The notes under the pieces were generated by a model. That model saw only the letters and a program-made list of their open reading frames with translations, ran no database searches and was not told the origin of the DNA. Position numbers and translations under genes: made by a program. A DNA stretch of 64,000 nucleotides. It comes from Metabacillus dongyingensis (GTDB taxonomy: Bacteria > Bacillota > Bacilli > Bacillales > Bacillaceae). The stretch is taken from NCBI RefSeq assembly GCF_019933155.2, contig NZ_CP082944.1:1862001-1926000 (forward strand), read 5' to 3'. Positions within the stretch are counted from its first letter, which is position 1. The number at the start of each line of letters is the position of its first letter. Shown one piece after another: positions 26,331 through 34,165 of this stretch.

Positions 26331-27194
26331 TTGGACGTTTATCAAGATTTAAAAAAAGGAGAACGAGGTGCCTGGCTGAGCATCGGAGCTTACATTCTTC
26401 TTGCAGCAGCCAAGCTTGGCATTGGCTATGTGTATTCTTCACAGGCCCTCCTTGCAGATGGTCTGAATAACGGAACAGATGTCATTGCATCAGCAGCTGT
26501 TTTAATTGGCCTGAAAATTTCCCAAAAGCCGCCTGACCTTGATCATCCCTACGGGCATTTTAAAGCAGAGGCCATTGCTGCATTGGTTGCTTCATTTATA
26601 ATCATGTCTGTCGGTATTCAGGTTTTGTTCGAAGGGTTTCAATCCATCATAGAGCCAAAGACAGAATCACCCAAGTTAATCACTGCATGGGCAGCCATCA
26701 TCAGTGCGATTATTATGTATGGGGTTTACCGATACAACAAATCATTGGCAAAAAAAATCAATTCAAAAGCTCTGATCGCAGCAGCCCATGATAACCGCTC
26801 CGATGCTCTAGTAAGCGTAGGAGCTTTTGCAGGAATAGTCGCGTCACAATTCGGCATAGCCTGGTTTGACACCGTTACGGCGATCACAATCGGATTCATT
26901 ATTTGCAAAACGGCATGGGATATTTTTAAAGAAACAGCTCATTCGTTAACAGACGGTTTTGATGATCAGAAGCTGCTGAACTTTAAAGAAACTGTTGAGA
27001 AAACGCCAGGAGTCGACAGGATCAAGGATATAAAAGCGCGATACCTTGGAAGCAGTGTCCTTGTAGACGTGGTTATCGAGGTGCATGCAGGACTGAATGT
27101 AACCGAGAGCCACAAAATTACAGATGAAGTAGAAAAAAGAATGGAAGTTGAACATCGTATCTCGCATGTACATGTCCATATCGAACCATCCTGA
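26331..27194 (+). CDS. cation diffusion facilitator (CDF) metal exporter
   Basis: 287 aa from TTG 26331, 8 bases after GGGGAAG; a GTG at 26322 overlaps that site. CDF features: six membrane helices with ALLADGLNNGTDVIAS and AAAHDNRSDALVSVGAF holding metal-site residues, the DHPYGHFKAEAIA signature, and a C-terminal cytosolic domain with HKITDEVEKRM and SHVHVHIEP. It exports divalent metal in exchange for protons. The sequence most resembles the MneP/YdfM manganese branch in general look, but the metal is not proven. A terminator follows. Confidence 0.9.
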   Translation: MDVYQDLKKGERGAWLSIGAYILLAAAKLGIGYVYSSQALLADGLNNGTDVIASAAVLIGLKISQKPPDLDHPYGHFKAEAIAALVASFIIMSVGIQVLFEGFQSIIEPKTESPKLITAWAAIISAIIMYGVYRYNKSLAKKINSKALIAAAHDNRSDALVSVGAFAGIVASQFGIAWFDTVTAITIGFIICKTAWDIFKETAHSLTDGFDDQKLLNFKETVEKTPGVDRIKDIKARYLGSSVLVDVVIEVHAGLNVTESHKITDEVEKRMEVEHRISHVHVHIEPS

Positions 27195-27210
27195 TGAAAC
27201 AGATCAAGCT

Positions 27211-27244
27211 AAATGGCTTCCTGCACCGGAAGCCATTTTTTTTT
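27211..27244 (+). terminator. rho-independent terminator
   Basis: AAATGGCTTC and GGAAGCCATTT arms with nine T after a CTGCACC-type loop. Confidence 0.9.
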
Positions 27245-27336
27245 GAAAAAGTTCCAATATCTCGACAGAATTAAACAAAGGGAATCTGATTCAATTAGAG
27301 AAGTATTATATATGAGAAAAAAAGGAGGATACGAAA

Positions 27337-27591
27337 ATGCCTGAGAAGGAGAAGGTCATGAAAATCAAAAAGTACAGTGATGATATCGTCCGGAAGGTGC
27401 TGCATGATGAATACGCCCCAGATGGTGATTCGTTAAAAAATGTGGTCGAACTGCTTTCGCGATCTGTCTATGATTTATCTGAAATGTATCTAAATGATCA
27501 ATGCAATCATGAAGAAACCCTCAAAGGCACATTGGCAAAAATGAAAATTGCCTGTAATACTGTCGAACAAAACCGAGTTAAAATGCCTTAA
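27337..27591 (+). CDS. hypothetical protein, 84 aa
   Basis: Starts MPEKEKVMKIKKYSDDIV after AAAGGAGG. The product is hydrophilic and helical, with two cysteines (CNHEE and ACNTVEQ) but no CxxC pattern and no membrane segment. A weak hairpin with T run follows (about 27597-27620). I do not recognise the family. Confidence 0.65.
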   Translation: MPEKEKVMKIKKYSDDIVRKVLHDEYAPDGDSLKNVVELLSRSVYDLSEMYLNDQCNHEETLKGTLAKMKIACNTVEQNRVKMP

Positions 27592-27773
27592 CAAAGGACA
27601 CCTTGAGTGTTCTTTTTTATTTTTAGAGCTTTGGCCGTCAAAGGCATTAATAGTAGGAGAATTGAATCAAAATACAAACATATGTTCCTGTTTTGCCTAT
27701 CTAATGATATAATGGACGTGCAGGTCAATCTTTAATGGATCAGTGTGAACCCCTAGGAAAGGGGGGATGACAT

Positions 27774-27857
27774 GTGACAATCTTTGAAAGTTTAGTTGTA
27801 ATGGTATCTTTTGCTACGTTAATTGTGGCAGTGCTCGGCTTTGGGCAAAAAAAATAG
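27774..27857 (+). CDS. putative holin-like toxin of a type I toxin-antitoxin locus, 27 aa
   Basis: GTG start at 27774 after GGGGGGATGA. The product MTIFESLVVMVSFATLIVAV ends in LGFGQKK: a short N-terminus, one membrane helix and a basic tail, as in the small holin-like toxin family (Hol_Tox; compare TxpA and BsrG-type toxins of B. subtilis). A TATAAT box lies at 27708-27713. The 3' end of the reading frame overlaps the terminator of an opposing RNA, the usual layout for antisense control. It would depolarise the membrane if overproduced; this is family knowledge, not shown here. Confidence 0.7.
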   Translation: MTIFESLVVMVSFATLIVAVLGFGQKK

Positions 27858-27963
27858 ACCTCGGCAAAAAAGAGAGGTCAAAAGTAAATTGTTTGTGTAT
27901 TAAGCTGATCCGTTCAAGTGTTGCTTGCTATGGCTGTAGATGTGGCATCATCTGCAGCTTTAC
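27847..27963 (-). ncRNA. predicted antisense antitoxin RNA
   Basis: On the reverse strand an extended -10 TGATATACT (27970-27978) precedes about 117 bases ending in the hairpin GACCTC/GAGGTC (27857-27879) with an eight-T run (27847-27854). The RNA overlaps the end of the toxin frame and its 3' untranslated part. The middle (about 27895-27960) has no coding potential. The layout is like RatA opposite txpA. Confidence 0.55.
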
Positions 27964-28060
27964 GGAATTAGTATATCATAAAAAGGCAGGGAAATACTTG
28001 TCATAAAATCGATTTTATAAAAAAACGCCTTGAAATGAAGTTCATTAGCTAAAAGAAAAA

Positions 28061-28083
28061 AGACGGTCAAAAGAACCGTCTTT
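28061..28083 (-). terminator. terminator for the reverse-strand Gln/Asn-rich gene
   Basis: AGACGGT and ACCGTCT arms; on the reverse strand a T run follows. Confidence 0.8.
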
Positions 28084-28107
28084 CACTAGCTTACAAGTAT
28101 GTAAACC

Positions 28108-28233
28108 TTATTTTTGTTTTTTGTTCGCTTTTTGCTGATTCATTTCTTGAGAAAACTCAGTATCAGCTTGCTGGTTTTGCTGATTTTGCTGTTGTTGATT
28201 TTGCTGCTTGTTGTTTTGGTTGTTTTTGTTCAT
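28108..28233 (-). CDS. 41-aa Gln/Asn/Lys-rich mini-protein, possibly SASP-like
   Basis: Starts MNKNNQNNKQQNQQQQNQQN at ATG 28233, 7 bases after AAGGAGGA, and has its own terminator at 28061-28083. About half the residues are Gln or Asn. The segment ADTEFSQEMNQQK recalls the EFASE-type GPR protease site of gamma-type small acid-soluble spore proteins, so a short gamma-SASP relative is possible. The match is weak and composition-driven. The strong ribosome site and terminator argue that it is a real gene. Confidence 0.6.
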   Translation of the reverse strand: MNKNNQNNKQQNQQQQNQQNQQADTEFSQEMNQQKANKKQK

Positions 28234-28418
28234 CGCCCATTCCTCCTTTCATGTAAATTTCCTATCGTTCGATAGTCTGCATCAAACAGAGAATTTTTAA
28301 ACATATATTTTGCTATTTTTTATGATTGCACACAGAAGAAAGTTTTTTTAGAAAAAAATTGAAATCCCCTTGAATATCTAAAGATTTGTTCGATATAAGA
28401 GATAAGGGGGAATTTTGA

Positions 28419-30818
28419 TTGTTTAACTTGAATGAAGATTTATTTTTGATGCTCCTTGTACTTGTTCAATCGGTTATCAGCTATCATCTGACGCCGGTGT
28501 TCACAAATATATACAGTCGTAAAACTCAAGATAAACAGCCCAAAATTATAATAATACTTAGTTTAACCCTTGGATTCTTGTTCTGGCTGACTCACCTGCT
28601 TGCCATTTTGTCTGTGCATTTAAAGTATACAGCTGAGCAGCCGTACCTTTACTTTCTGATTAGCTATGCAGTTTGCAGCCTTGTAGCTTTTTTCTCTATT
28701 AGAACTTGCGGCATCCCGCATTTGAGCTCAAAAAGTTATTTTGTTACAGGATGCGGCATGTCACTTGGTATAGTTTTCGTTAATTTCATTGGGTATGCAA
28801 TTTTATTTCAGGATAAGATTGAAGTGAAGCCGCTATTGATCCTGTTTGCATTGCTGCTTTCTGCGGCGTTCAGCTTTTCCGCGCTAAGACTTTTATTGAT
28901 CGCTTTAGAGGACGGCTTATTAAACCAGCGCCGCGCGAAATACTACCGTACAGCGGGAAGTATAATTGGCGGAATATCGCTTGCCGGAATTCCGTATGTT
29001 ACTATGACCTCCGTTCTTGACTATCAATTTGCAGACGGCGGACACGATTACTATTTAATTCCGTTTCTATTTGTCTTTTTATTAAATCTCATTCTCACAT
29101 TTATACCCGATCTTTACAGTCATACGATGATGAATGAACAGTCGGAGCGGATTAATGAAAAAGAAGAGCGTTTCCGCTCTTTATTTCATCATAGCCCGGA
29201 TGGAGTGATATCAACTGATATGAAGGGAGTCATCACTTCCGTAAACAAGGTAGCAGCAGCGATGACTCAGCTGACGGAAAAGGATTTGATCGGGCTAAGT
29301 TTTTTAACCCTAATTAAAGAAGAGGACCATCAAAAAGCTTTATTTTATTTTTCCGAAATTGTAAAAGGGTCCTTCAGCGAAAATGAGCTCTCCGTATCGC
29401 TGCGGGGGAAAAATGGAGATTCACTTGATGTTTTAATTACTGCGGTGAGACAAGTAGTCAATCATAAGGTTGTTGGTGTATATGGAGTTGTGAAGGACAT
29501 CACCGAAAGTAAAAAGGCTCAAAACCGCATCAATTATTTAGCTTTTCATGATGAACTGACAGGACTTCCAAATCGCAGATACTTCATTCAGAAGCTTTCA
29601 GAATTAAAAAGGGGAAACCAGCCATTTGCGATATTAAATCTTGATTTTGACCGCTTCAAACGTTTGAATGATTTATTCGGACATGCTTTTGGGGACTTGG
29701 TGCTGGTGAAGATATCAGAAAGACTTACATCCGTTCTCCCAGAAAGGTCCATTCTGTCCAGGCTTGGCGGAGATGAGTTCAGCATCATTTTGCTGGAGGA
29801 TGAGATGGAGAAAGCAAATGAAACAGCAAATGATATTGTGCACCATTTCCGTTTTCCAATGAAAATTAGGGAAAATGACTGCCTTGTTACAACAAGCATT
29901 GGAATTGCCCATTTTCCTGCACACAGCCGGGACTCTGAAATGCTGATGAAATATGCAGATATTGCAATGTATGATGTGAAAATGAATGGCTCTAACAGTT
30001 ACGGAATCTACAAACCTGAAATGAATGATAAACTGATTGAAAAAATCAGGATTGAAAATGAATTGCGCAAAGCTCTTCAATATAAGGAACTCAGCGTTTA
30101 TTTCCAGCCTAAGTTCAAGGAAAATCTGGCTACTGTCATAGGTGCTGAAGCTTTGGTCAGATGGAAGCATGCTGAACTTGGCTTTATTTCACCGGCAACT
30201 TTTATTCCGATTGCAGAAGAGACCGGTTTAATATTCGAGCTTGAACGTTTTGTCCTTGGAGAAGTTGCAAGCCATGTACAGGCATGGGAACGGCAGAACT
30301 TAAATTTCGGCAGAATTTCAATTAATATCTCACATCTGCATTTATATCAGGATGATTTGATTAAAACGATTGATGAAATCCTGTCTTCTTATCAAATTCA
30401 TGCATCGAGTCTTGAGCTTGAAATAACAGAAACCGCTATGATGGATAATGAGCTGGAGGCGAATATGAAATTATCTATTCTCAGGAGCAGGGGAATTGAG
30501 ATCAGCATGGATGACTTTGGAACAGGCTACAGCTCTTTAAGTTATTTGCAGAAACTCAGCATAGACCGCCTGAAAATTGATCAATCCTTTATAAGAGAAA
30601 TGGAACAGCATAATGGAAACGAGGCGATTGTCTCAATGATTATCTCAATGGCCAATCATCTTGAGCTGAAAGTGATTGCTGAAGGGGTCGAAACGAAAAC
30701 CCAAAAGGATCTTCTTGCTAAATTAGGATGCCTTGAATTTCAAGGATACCTGGGCGGAAAGCCGATCCCCGCAGAAGAATTTTCTGATATGTATTTATCA
30801 GGCAGTAAAGCCGTATAG
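28419..30818 (+). CDS. membrane GGDEF-EAL c-di-GMP enzyme with PAS domain (DgcW/YkoW-like)
   Basis: 799 aa from TTG 28419, 8 bases after AAGGGGG. Seven hydrophobic helices span residues about 1-235 and resemble an MHYT-type sensor (WLTHLLAIL). A PAS domain follows at about 245-365, GGDEF at about 370-530 with intact RLGGDEFSI, and EAL at about 545-790 with GAEALVRW, DDFGTGYSS and IAEGVET. Both active sites look complete, so it could make and break c-di-GMP. B. subtilis DgcW (YkoW, 800 aa) has the same architecture. Confidence 0.9.
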   Translation: MFNLNEDLFLMLLVLVQSVISYHLTPVFTNIYSRKTQDKQPKIIIILSLTLGFLFWLTHLLAILSVHLKYTAEQPYLYFLISYAVCSLVAFFSIRTCGIPHLSSKSYFVTGCGMSLGIVFVNFIGYAILFQDKIEVKPLLILFALLLSAAFSFSALRLLLIALEDGLLNQRRAKYYRTAGSIIGGISLAGIPYVTMTSVLDYQFADGGHDYYLIPFLFVFLLNLILTFIPDLYSHTMMNEQSERINEKEERFRSLFHHSPDGVISTDMKGVITSVNKVAAAMTQLTEKDLIGLSFLTLIKEEDHQKALFYFSEIVKGSFSENELSVSLRGKNGDSLDVLITAVRQVVNHKVVGVYGVVKDITESKKAQNRINYLAFHDELTGLPNRRYFIQKLSELKRGNQPFAILNLDFDRFKRLNDLFGHAFGDLVLVKISERLTSVLPERSILSRLGGDEFSIILLEDEMEKANETANDIVHHFRFPMKIRENDCLVTTSIGIAHFPAHSRDSEMLMKYADIAMYDVKMNGSNSYGIYKPEMNDKLIEKIRIENELRKALQYKELSVYFQPKFKENLATVIGAEALVRWKHAELGFISPATFIPIAEETGLIFELERFVLGEVASHVQAWERQNLNFGRISINISHLHLYQDDLIKTIDEILSSYQIHASSLELEITETAMMDNELEANMKLSILRSRGIEISMDDFGTGYSSLSYLQKLSIDRLKIDQSFIREMEQHNGNEAIVSMIISMANHLELKVIAEGVETKTQKDLLAKLGCLEFQGYLGGKPIPAEEFSDMYLSGSKAV

Positions 30819-30830
30819 GCATAAAGCAGA

Positions 30831-30857
30831 AAAAGGGCGAATCGATCGCCCTTTTTT
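30831..30857. terminator. bidirectional terminator
   Basis: AAAAGGGCGA and TCGCCCTTTT arms around ATCGA, between converging genes. Confidence 0.9.
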
Positions 30858-30871
30858 GTCATGCTAAATAA

Positions 30872-31681
30872 TTATACCTTTGAATGCAGCTGCATTTTAT
30901 TTATTTCTGCTACTTTATTAATGGCTTCACGAACAGTTGCTGCTGTGTAGGCAGCTTGCGCTTTCACTTCAGGAAGGGAATCTTCCATTGCAAAGCTGTG
31001 CGGGGTCATCTTAAACATGGGAATATCATTGAATGAATCACCGATGCAGGCAACCTCTTCAGGCTTAATTCCAAGGTGCTCAATAAGCATCTTCAGTGCG
31101 TTGCCCTTGCTTATGTTTTTAGGCATGACATCAAGACACTGTTTGTCAGATATGTAAGTCTCGATTGTATCAGGATGTCTTTCCTGCAGTTTTTTCTGCA
31201 GATCGGAAATTGCTTTATATTCGCCCAAAATAGAGATTTTAGAAGCTTTGACATCTTCTCCCAAGGCATGAAAGAGATTGACGTTCTCTTCTATTGGTGA
31301 GAACATTCTCGATTCAATGCTAATTATGACTTCATCTCGCCGTTCTGTATAATTTTTGCTGTAGTCTGCAATGATTATGATAAAGTCTGTAGAACGAACT
31401 TGTTCAAAAACTTCTTTAGCAATCACATTGTCAAAGGTCAGTGCATGCAGAGATTCATCATTATCTGTATTGATAAAAGCTCCATTTTGACTGATGCGGT
31501 GGTACTTTTCACCAATCATCGTCAATATTTCGCCAATCTCCACATCCATTCTGCCTGATGCTAAACATACATCCACGCCATTTTCCTTTAATCCTTTAAG
31601 AGCCGCAATATCCTGCTGCGTCACCTTTTTTTCAAAACTTAATAATGTTCCATCAAGATCACTTACAAATAGTTTTATCAT
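30872..31681 (-). CDS. Cof-type HAD-IIB family hydrolase
   Basis: 269 aa starting MIKLFVSDLDGTLLSFEKK after AAGGAGGAG. HAD motifs in order: motif I DLDGTLL with the nucleophilic Asp, motif II SGR, motif III lysine in the KGNALKML helix, and motif IV GDSFNDIPM. The Cof/HAD-IIB cap lies at about 85-190. These enzymes dephosphorylate sugar phosphates or cofactors such as FMN; the substrate is not predictable. Confidence 0.9.
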   Translation of the reverse strand: MIKLFVSDLDGTLLSFEKKVTQQDIAALKGLKENGVDVCLASGRMDVEIGEILTMIGEKYHRISQNGAFINTDNDESLHALTFDNVIAKEVFEQVRSTDFIIIIADYSKNYTERRDEVIISIESRMFSPIEENVNLFHALGEDVKASKISILGEYKAISDLQKKLQERHPDTIETYISDKQCLDVMPKNISKGNALKMLIEHLGIKPEEVACIGDSFNDIPMFKMTPHSFAMEDSLPEVKAQAAYTAATVREAINKVAEINKMQLHSKV

Positions 31682-31802
31682 TTCTGATCTCCTCCTTGAT
31701 GAATCTCTCTGCGGGGCTTTCCCTAACCTGTCTCATTATAGGGTTAGATACCCGGCGGTGCAATTGTTTCGTCCGGGCAAGTTTGGGAAAAGAGAAACCT
31801 AA

Positions 31803-31833
31803 TCAGACTTCGCCTGTGAGAAGCGAAGCCTGA
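31803..31833 (-). terminator. probable terminator for the 31850 gene
   Basis: TCAGACTTCGC and GCGAAGCCTGA pair except at one position; on the reverse strand only a weak T-rich tail follows. Confidence 0.5.
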
Positions 31834-31849
31834 TGAACGGCTACATCAG

Positions 31850-32269
31850 CTACTGAATACCAAGAGTCTGAATCAGATTCTTAGGATCGTATGACATTTC
31901 AAAAAATAATGGTTTGTTTTCGTCTGTAAACAAAATGAGTCTCGGAGAATCCTCTTTGCTGTAGACAATCATTCCTTCTGAAACGATGCCGTCATACCAT
32001 TTGTTTTTCACTTTAAGAGACGCTGTAGGCTGTATTAAAATCAAATACCCCTTCTTGGGCAGAGGATTCACCTTAACTGTGATTCCCTTCATTGACTCAA
32101 TCGCCGTTTTAAGTTCATTTGTAAAATAGGCTGAAGAGGGAACATCTTTAACGACGTCGCCAGTTTCAACATCAATCACTTTGACGGACTTTGTTTGGGC
32201 ACTTCCTTCATTAATGGGCAAATTGAGAAAAAGGAACAGGAGACAGATACTTACTTTTATTATTCTCAT
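31850..32269 (-). CDS. exported hypothetical protein, 139 aa
   Basis: Signal peptide at residues 1-25 (ICLLFLFLNLPINEGSAQ), then a compact beta-rich domain with VKVIDVETGDVVKDVPSS and KKGYLILIQPTASLKVKN. No catalytic motif or lipobox is visible. The divergent neighbour at 32407 also encodes an exported protein. I do not recognise the family. Confidence 0.65.
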   Translation of the reverse strand: MRIIKVSICLLFLFLNLPINEGSAQTKSVKVIDVETGDVVKDVPSSAYFTNELKTAIESMKGITVKVNPLPKKGYLILIQPTASLKVKNKWYDGIVSEGMIVYSKEDSPRLILFTDENKPLFFEMSYDPKNLIQTLGIQ

Positions 32270-32406
32270 ATAAACACCTCATGTTTACTTTCCCCAATTA
32301 TATGAAGTCCTCATCTGGTATAAATTACAAGGCTGAATGTGGAAAGGATAGATTCAGAACAATGGTTGATGCTAACGAATAATGATTTTGTATAGGAGGC
32401 ATTTTT

Positions 32407-32796
32407 ATGAAGACATTCCTAATATTTCTAACAGCTGTTTTGTTCCTTGCAGGGTGCAAGCAGCAGGATCAGTCTCAGCGTACATTTTTAATTCCAGAAG
32501 GCTATACCGGCTGGGTAACGGTACATAACGATCCTTCTGCAGAAGAAAATGTCAAAGAGTATAAAGTGAATAAAGAAGGTCATGCATCCGTGAATGAAAA
32601 AAATATCCACGATGGCTGGGCGGCCACAAACTATTTCTACTTGGATAAAGATGGGGACCGAAAAGAACTTTCTCCTGGAAAAATGATTCACGGGGCATCA
32701 AGCGGGGATGAAACAGGCAAAAAAGGAGAAACATACTTTTTTGTAGGAGATAAAAAGAAGTTCGAGACGACCGAATATAAGCCTGAAGATCGATAG
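32407..32796 (+). CDS. small lipoprotein, DUF6843-like
   Basis: 129 aa starting MKTFLIFLTAVLFLAGCKQQ, with lipobox FLAGC and an AGGAGG site. The mature part begins RTFLIPEGYTGWVTVHND, the pattern of DUF6843-type extracellular proteins, and continues with a beta-rich domain containing NYFYLDKDGDRKELSPG. Anchored outside the membrane; function unknown. Confidence 0.75.
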   Translation: MKTFLIFLTAVLFLAGCKQQDQSQRTFLIPEGYTGWVTVHNDPSAEENVKEYKVNKEGHASVNEKNIHDGWAATNYFYLDKDGDRKELSPGKMIHGASSGDETGKKGETYFFVGDKKKFETTEYKPEDR

Positions 32797-33097
32797 TATT
32801 CAAGAAATCTTTAATTAGTGATAGGCAGGTATTATTTTCATTGTTCACAATATGGGGAAATTATTAAAAAAATGCTTCACTTAAGCTGGATAGTACCCAA
32901 AATTATTTGAAAAGCCCGCGAACCAATGTTGAAACTTCCATAATTAAGAAAATTCTATGAAAAATACCTAAATTAAGTAAGAATGTTTGTGCCGAAACTG
33001 CATGTCTTTCAGTCCGTTCAGCATTTCGCAGTTGACGTAATCACATGCTTTTATGTACGATATGAAGCATTGAGAGATAAAAGGAGCTGAGGATTTC
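32797..33097. other. gene-free region upstream of glcT with promoter
   Basis: About 300 AT-rich bases. A promoter for glcT is likely at 33032-33061, with TTGACG, an 18-base spacer and TACGAT. I see nothing else in it. Confidence 0.55.
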
Positions 33098-33940
33098 GTG
33101 AAGGAGTCCTTTACAATAAAAAAGGTTTTAAATAATAATGTGCTTATTGCCGAGCATGATTCATATGAAGAGGTTGTTTTGATTGGAAAGGGCATCGGTT
33201 TTGGCAAGAAACGCGGAGACATGATGCAGGAGGATTCGTATGAGAAGATGTTTGTCCTTACGAATCAAAAAGAGCAGGAACAATTTAAGATGCTCCTTCC
33301 TTTTGTCGATGAAGACATGATTGAGGTTGTCAGTGATGTGATTCACTTTATAGCAGAGCGGGTGAAGCTGCCTTTAAATGAACATATTCATATTGCGCTG
33401 ATTGATCATATTACATTTGCGATTAAACGTCTTCAAAAAGGGATGGACATTAAAAATCCATTTCTGATTGAAACAAAAACGCTTTATCCAAATGAATTCT
33501 TAGTCGCTGAAGAAGTTATTCATATGATCAATGACAGACTTAAAGTAAACTTGCCAGAAGGGGAAATTGGTTTTATTGCCCTTCATATCCATAGTGCCAT
33601 CACAAATAAGCCGATTGCAGATGTGAACCAGTTTTCTCAGCTGATAAATCAATTGGTAGGAGTGATTGAAGACTCTATGAAAATAAAAGTGAATCATGAC
33701 AGCGTCAATTATCTGCGGCTTGTCCGCCACTTAAGATACACGATTGAAAGGGTTCTCTCAGGTGAAACGGTTGAAGAACCAGAAAAGTTTACTTTATTGT
33801 TGAAAAAAGAATATCCGCTATGCTACAATACATCTTGGAAAATGATAAAAGTGATGCAGCAATTTCTAAAAAAACCAGTCTATGAAGCTGAGGCTGTTTA
33901 TCTAACATTGCATTTATACCGTTTAACAAACAAAACTTAA
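33098..33940 (+). CDS. glcT: BglG-family transcription antiterminator GlcT
   Basis: 280 aa from GTG 33098 after AAAGGAG. Residues about 1-60 form the RNA-binding CAT domain (FTIKKVLNNNVLIAEHDS), followed by two PRD domains. Conserved histidines are at LNEHIHIALIDHITFA (PRD1), FIALHIHSA (end of PRD1), and LRLVRHLRYTIERV and LTLHLYRL (PRD2). When glucose is transported GlcT is unphosphorylated and binds the RAT hairpin in the ptsG leader, preventing termination. The leader site at 33957 fits. Confidence 0.95.
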   Translation: MKESFTIKKVLNNNVLIAEHDSYEEVVLIGKGIGFGKKRGDMMQEDSYEKMFVLTNQKEQEQFKMLLPFVDEDMIEVVSDVIHFIAERVKLPLNEHIHIALIDHITFAIKRLQKGMDIKNPFLIETKTLYPNEFLVAEEVIHMINDRLKVNLPEGEIGFIALHIHSAITNKPIADVNQFSQLINQLVGVIEDSMKIKVNHDSVNYLRLVRHLRYTIERVLSGETVEEPEKFTLLLKKEYPLCYNTSWKMIKVMQQFLKKPVYEAEAVYLTLHLYRLTNKT

Positions 33941-33955
33941 TGAGAAAAGTACCTT

Positions 33956-34075
33956 ACGTGTTACTGATACGATCAGGCATGAGTGAACAAGTACGTGTTA
34001 AAACCGGCTAATAGGGGGAATATACCCTTTGTGCACGGTCGTCCTTGTTGCACCATGCTTTTTTTGTTGTTCTTT
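33956..34075 (+). promoter_or_regulatory. ptsG leader: GlcT-binding RAT element and terminator region
   Basis: The segment around ACTGATACGATCAGGCATGA (33963-33982) is nearly the same as the ribonucleic antiterminator I recall from the B. subtilis ptsG leader. Downstream, GC-rich sequence with short GTGCA/TGCAC arms leads to a seven-T run at about 34069-34075, the likely terminator. GlcT binding at the RAT should allow read-through into ptsG. Confidence 0.8.
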
Positions 34076-34087
34076 TTAGGTCTGAAA

Positions 34088-34101
34088 TGTAAACGCTTGT
34101 A
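34088..34101. promoter_or_regulatory. CcpA cre-like site
   Basis: TGTAAACGCTTGTA fits the cre consensus TGWAANCGNTNWCA except at two positions. It lies between the leader terminator and the ptsG ribosome site, so bound CcpA could block elongation. Not known to me for B. subtilis ptsG. Confidence 0.4.
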
Positions 34102-34165
34102 ATTTGCTTTCATGTTTTTTTTGCTTGCTGCTTACACAAACTATTTTTACAAGGAGGTCAAACAC

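Noticed and set aside
31494..31802. Forward open frame opposite the HAD hydrolase gene
   Set aside because: Antisense to a gene with complete HAD motifs and a good ribosome site.
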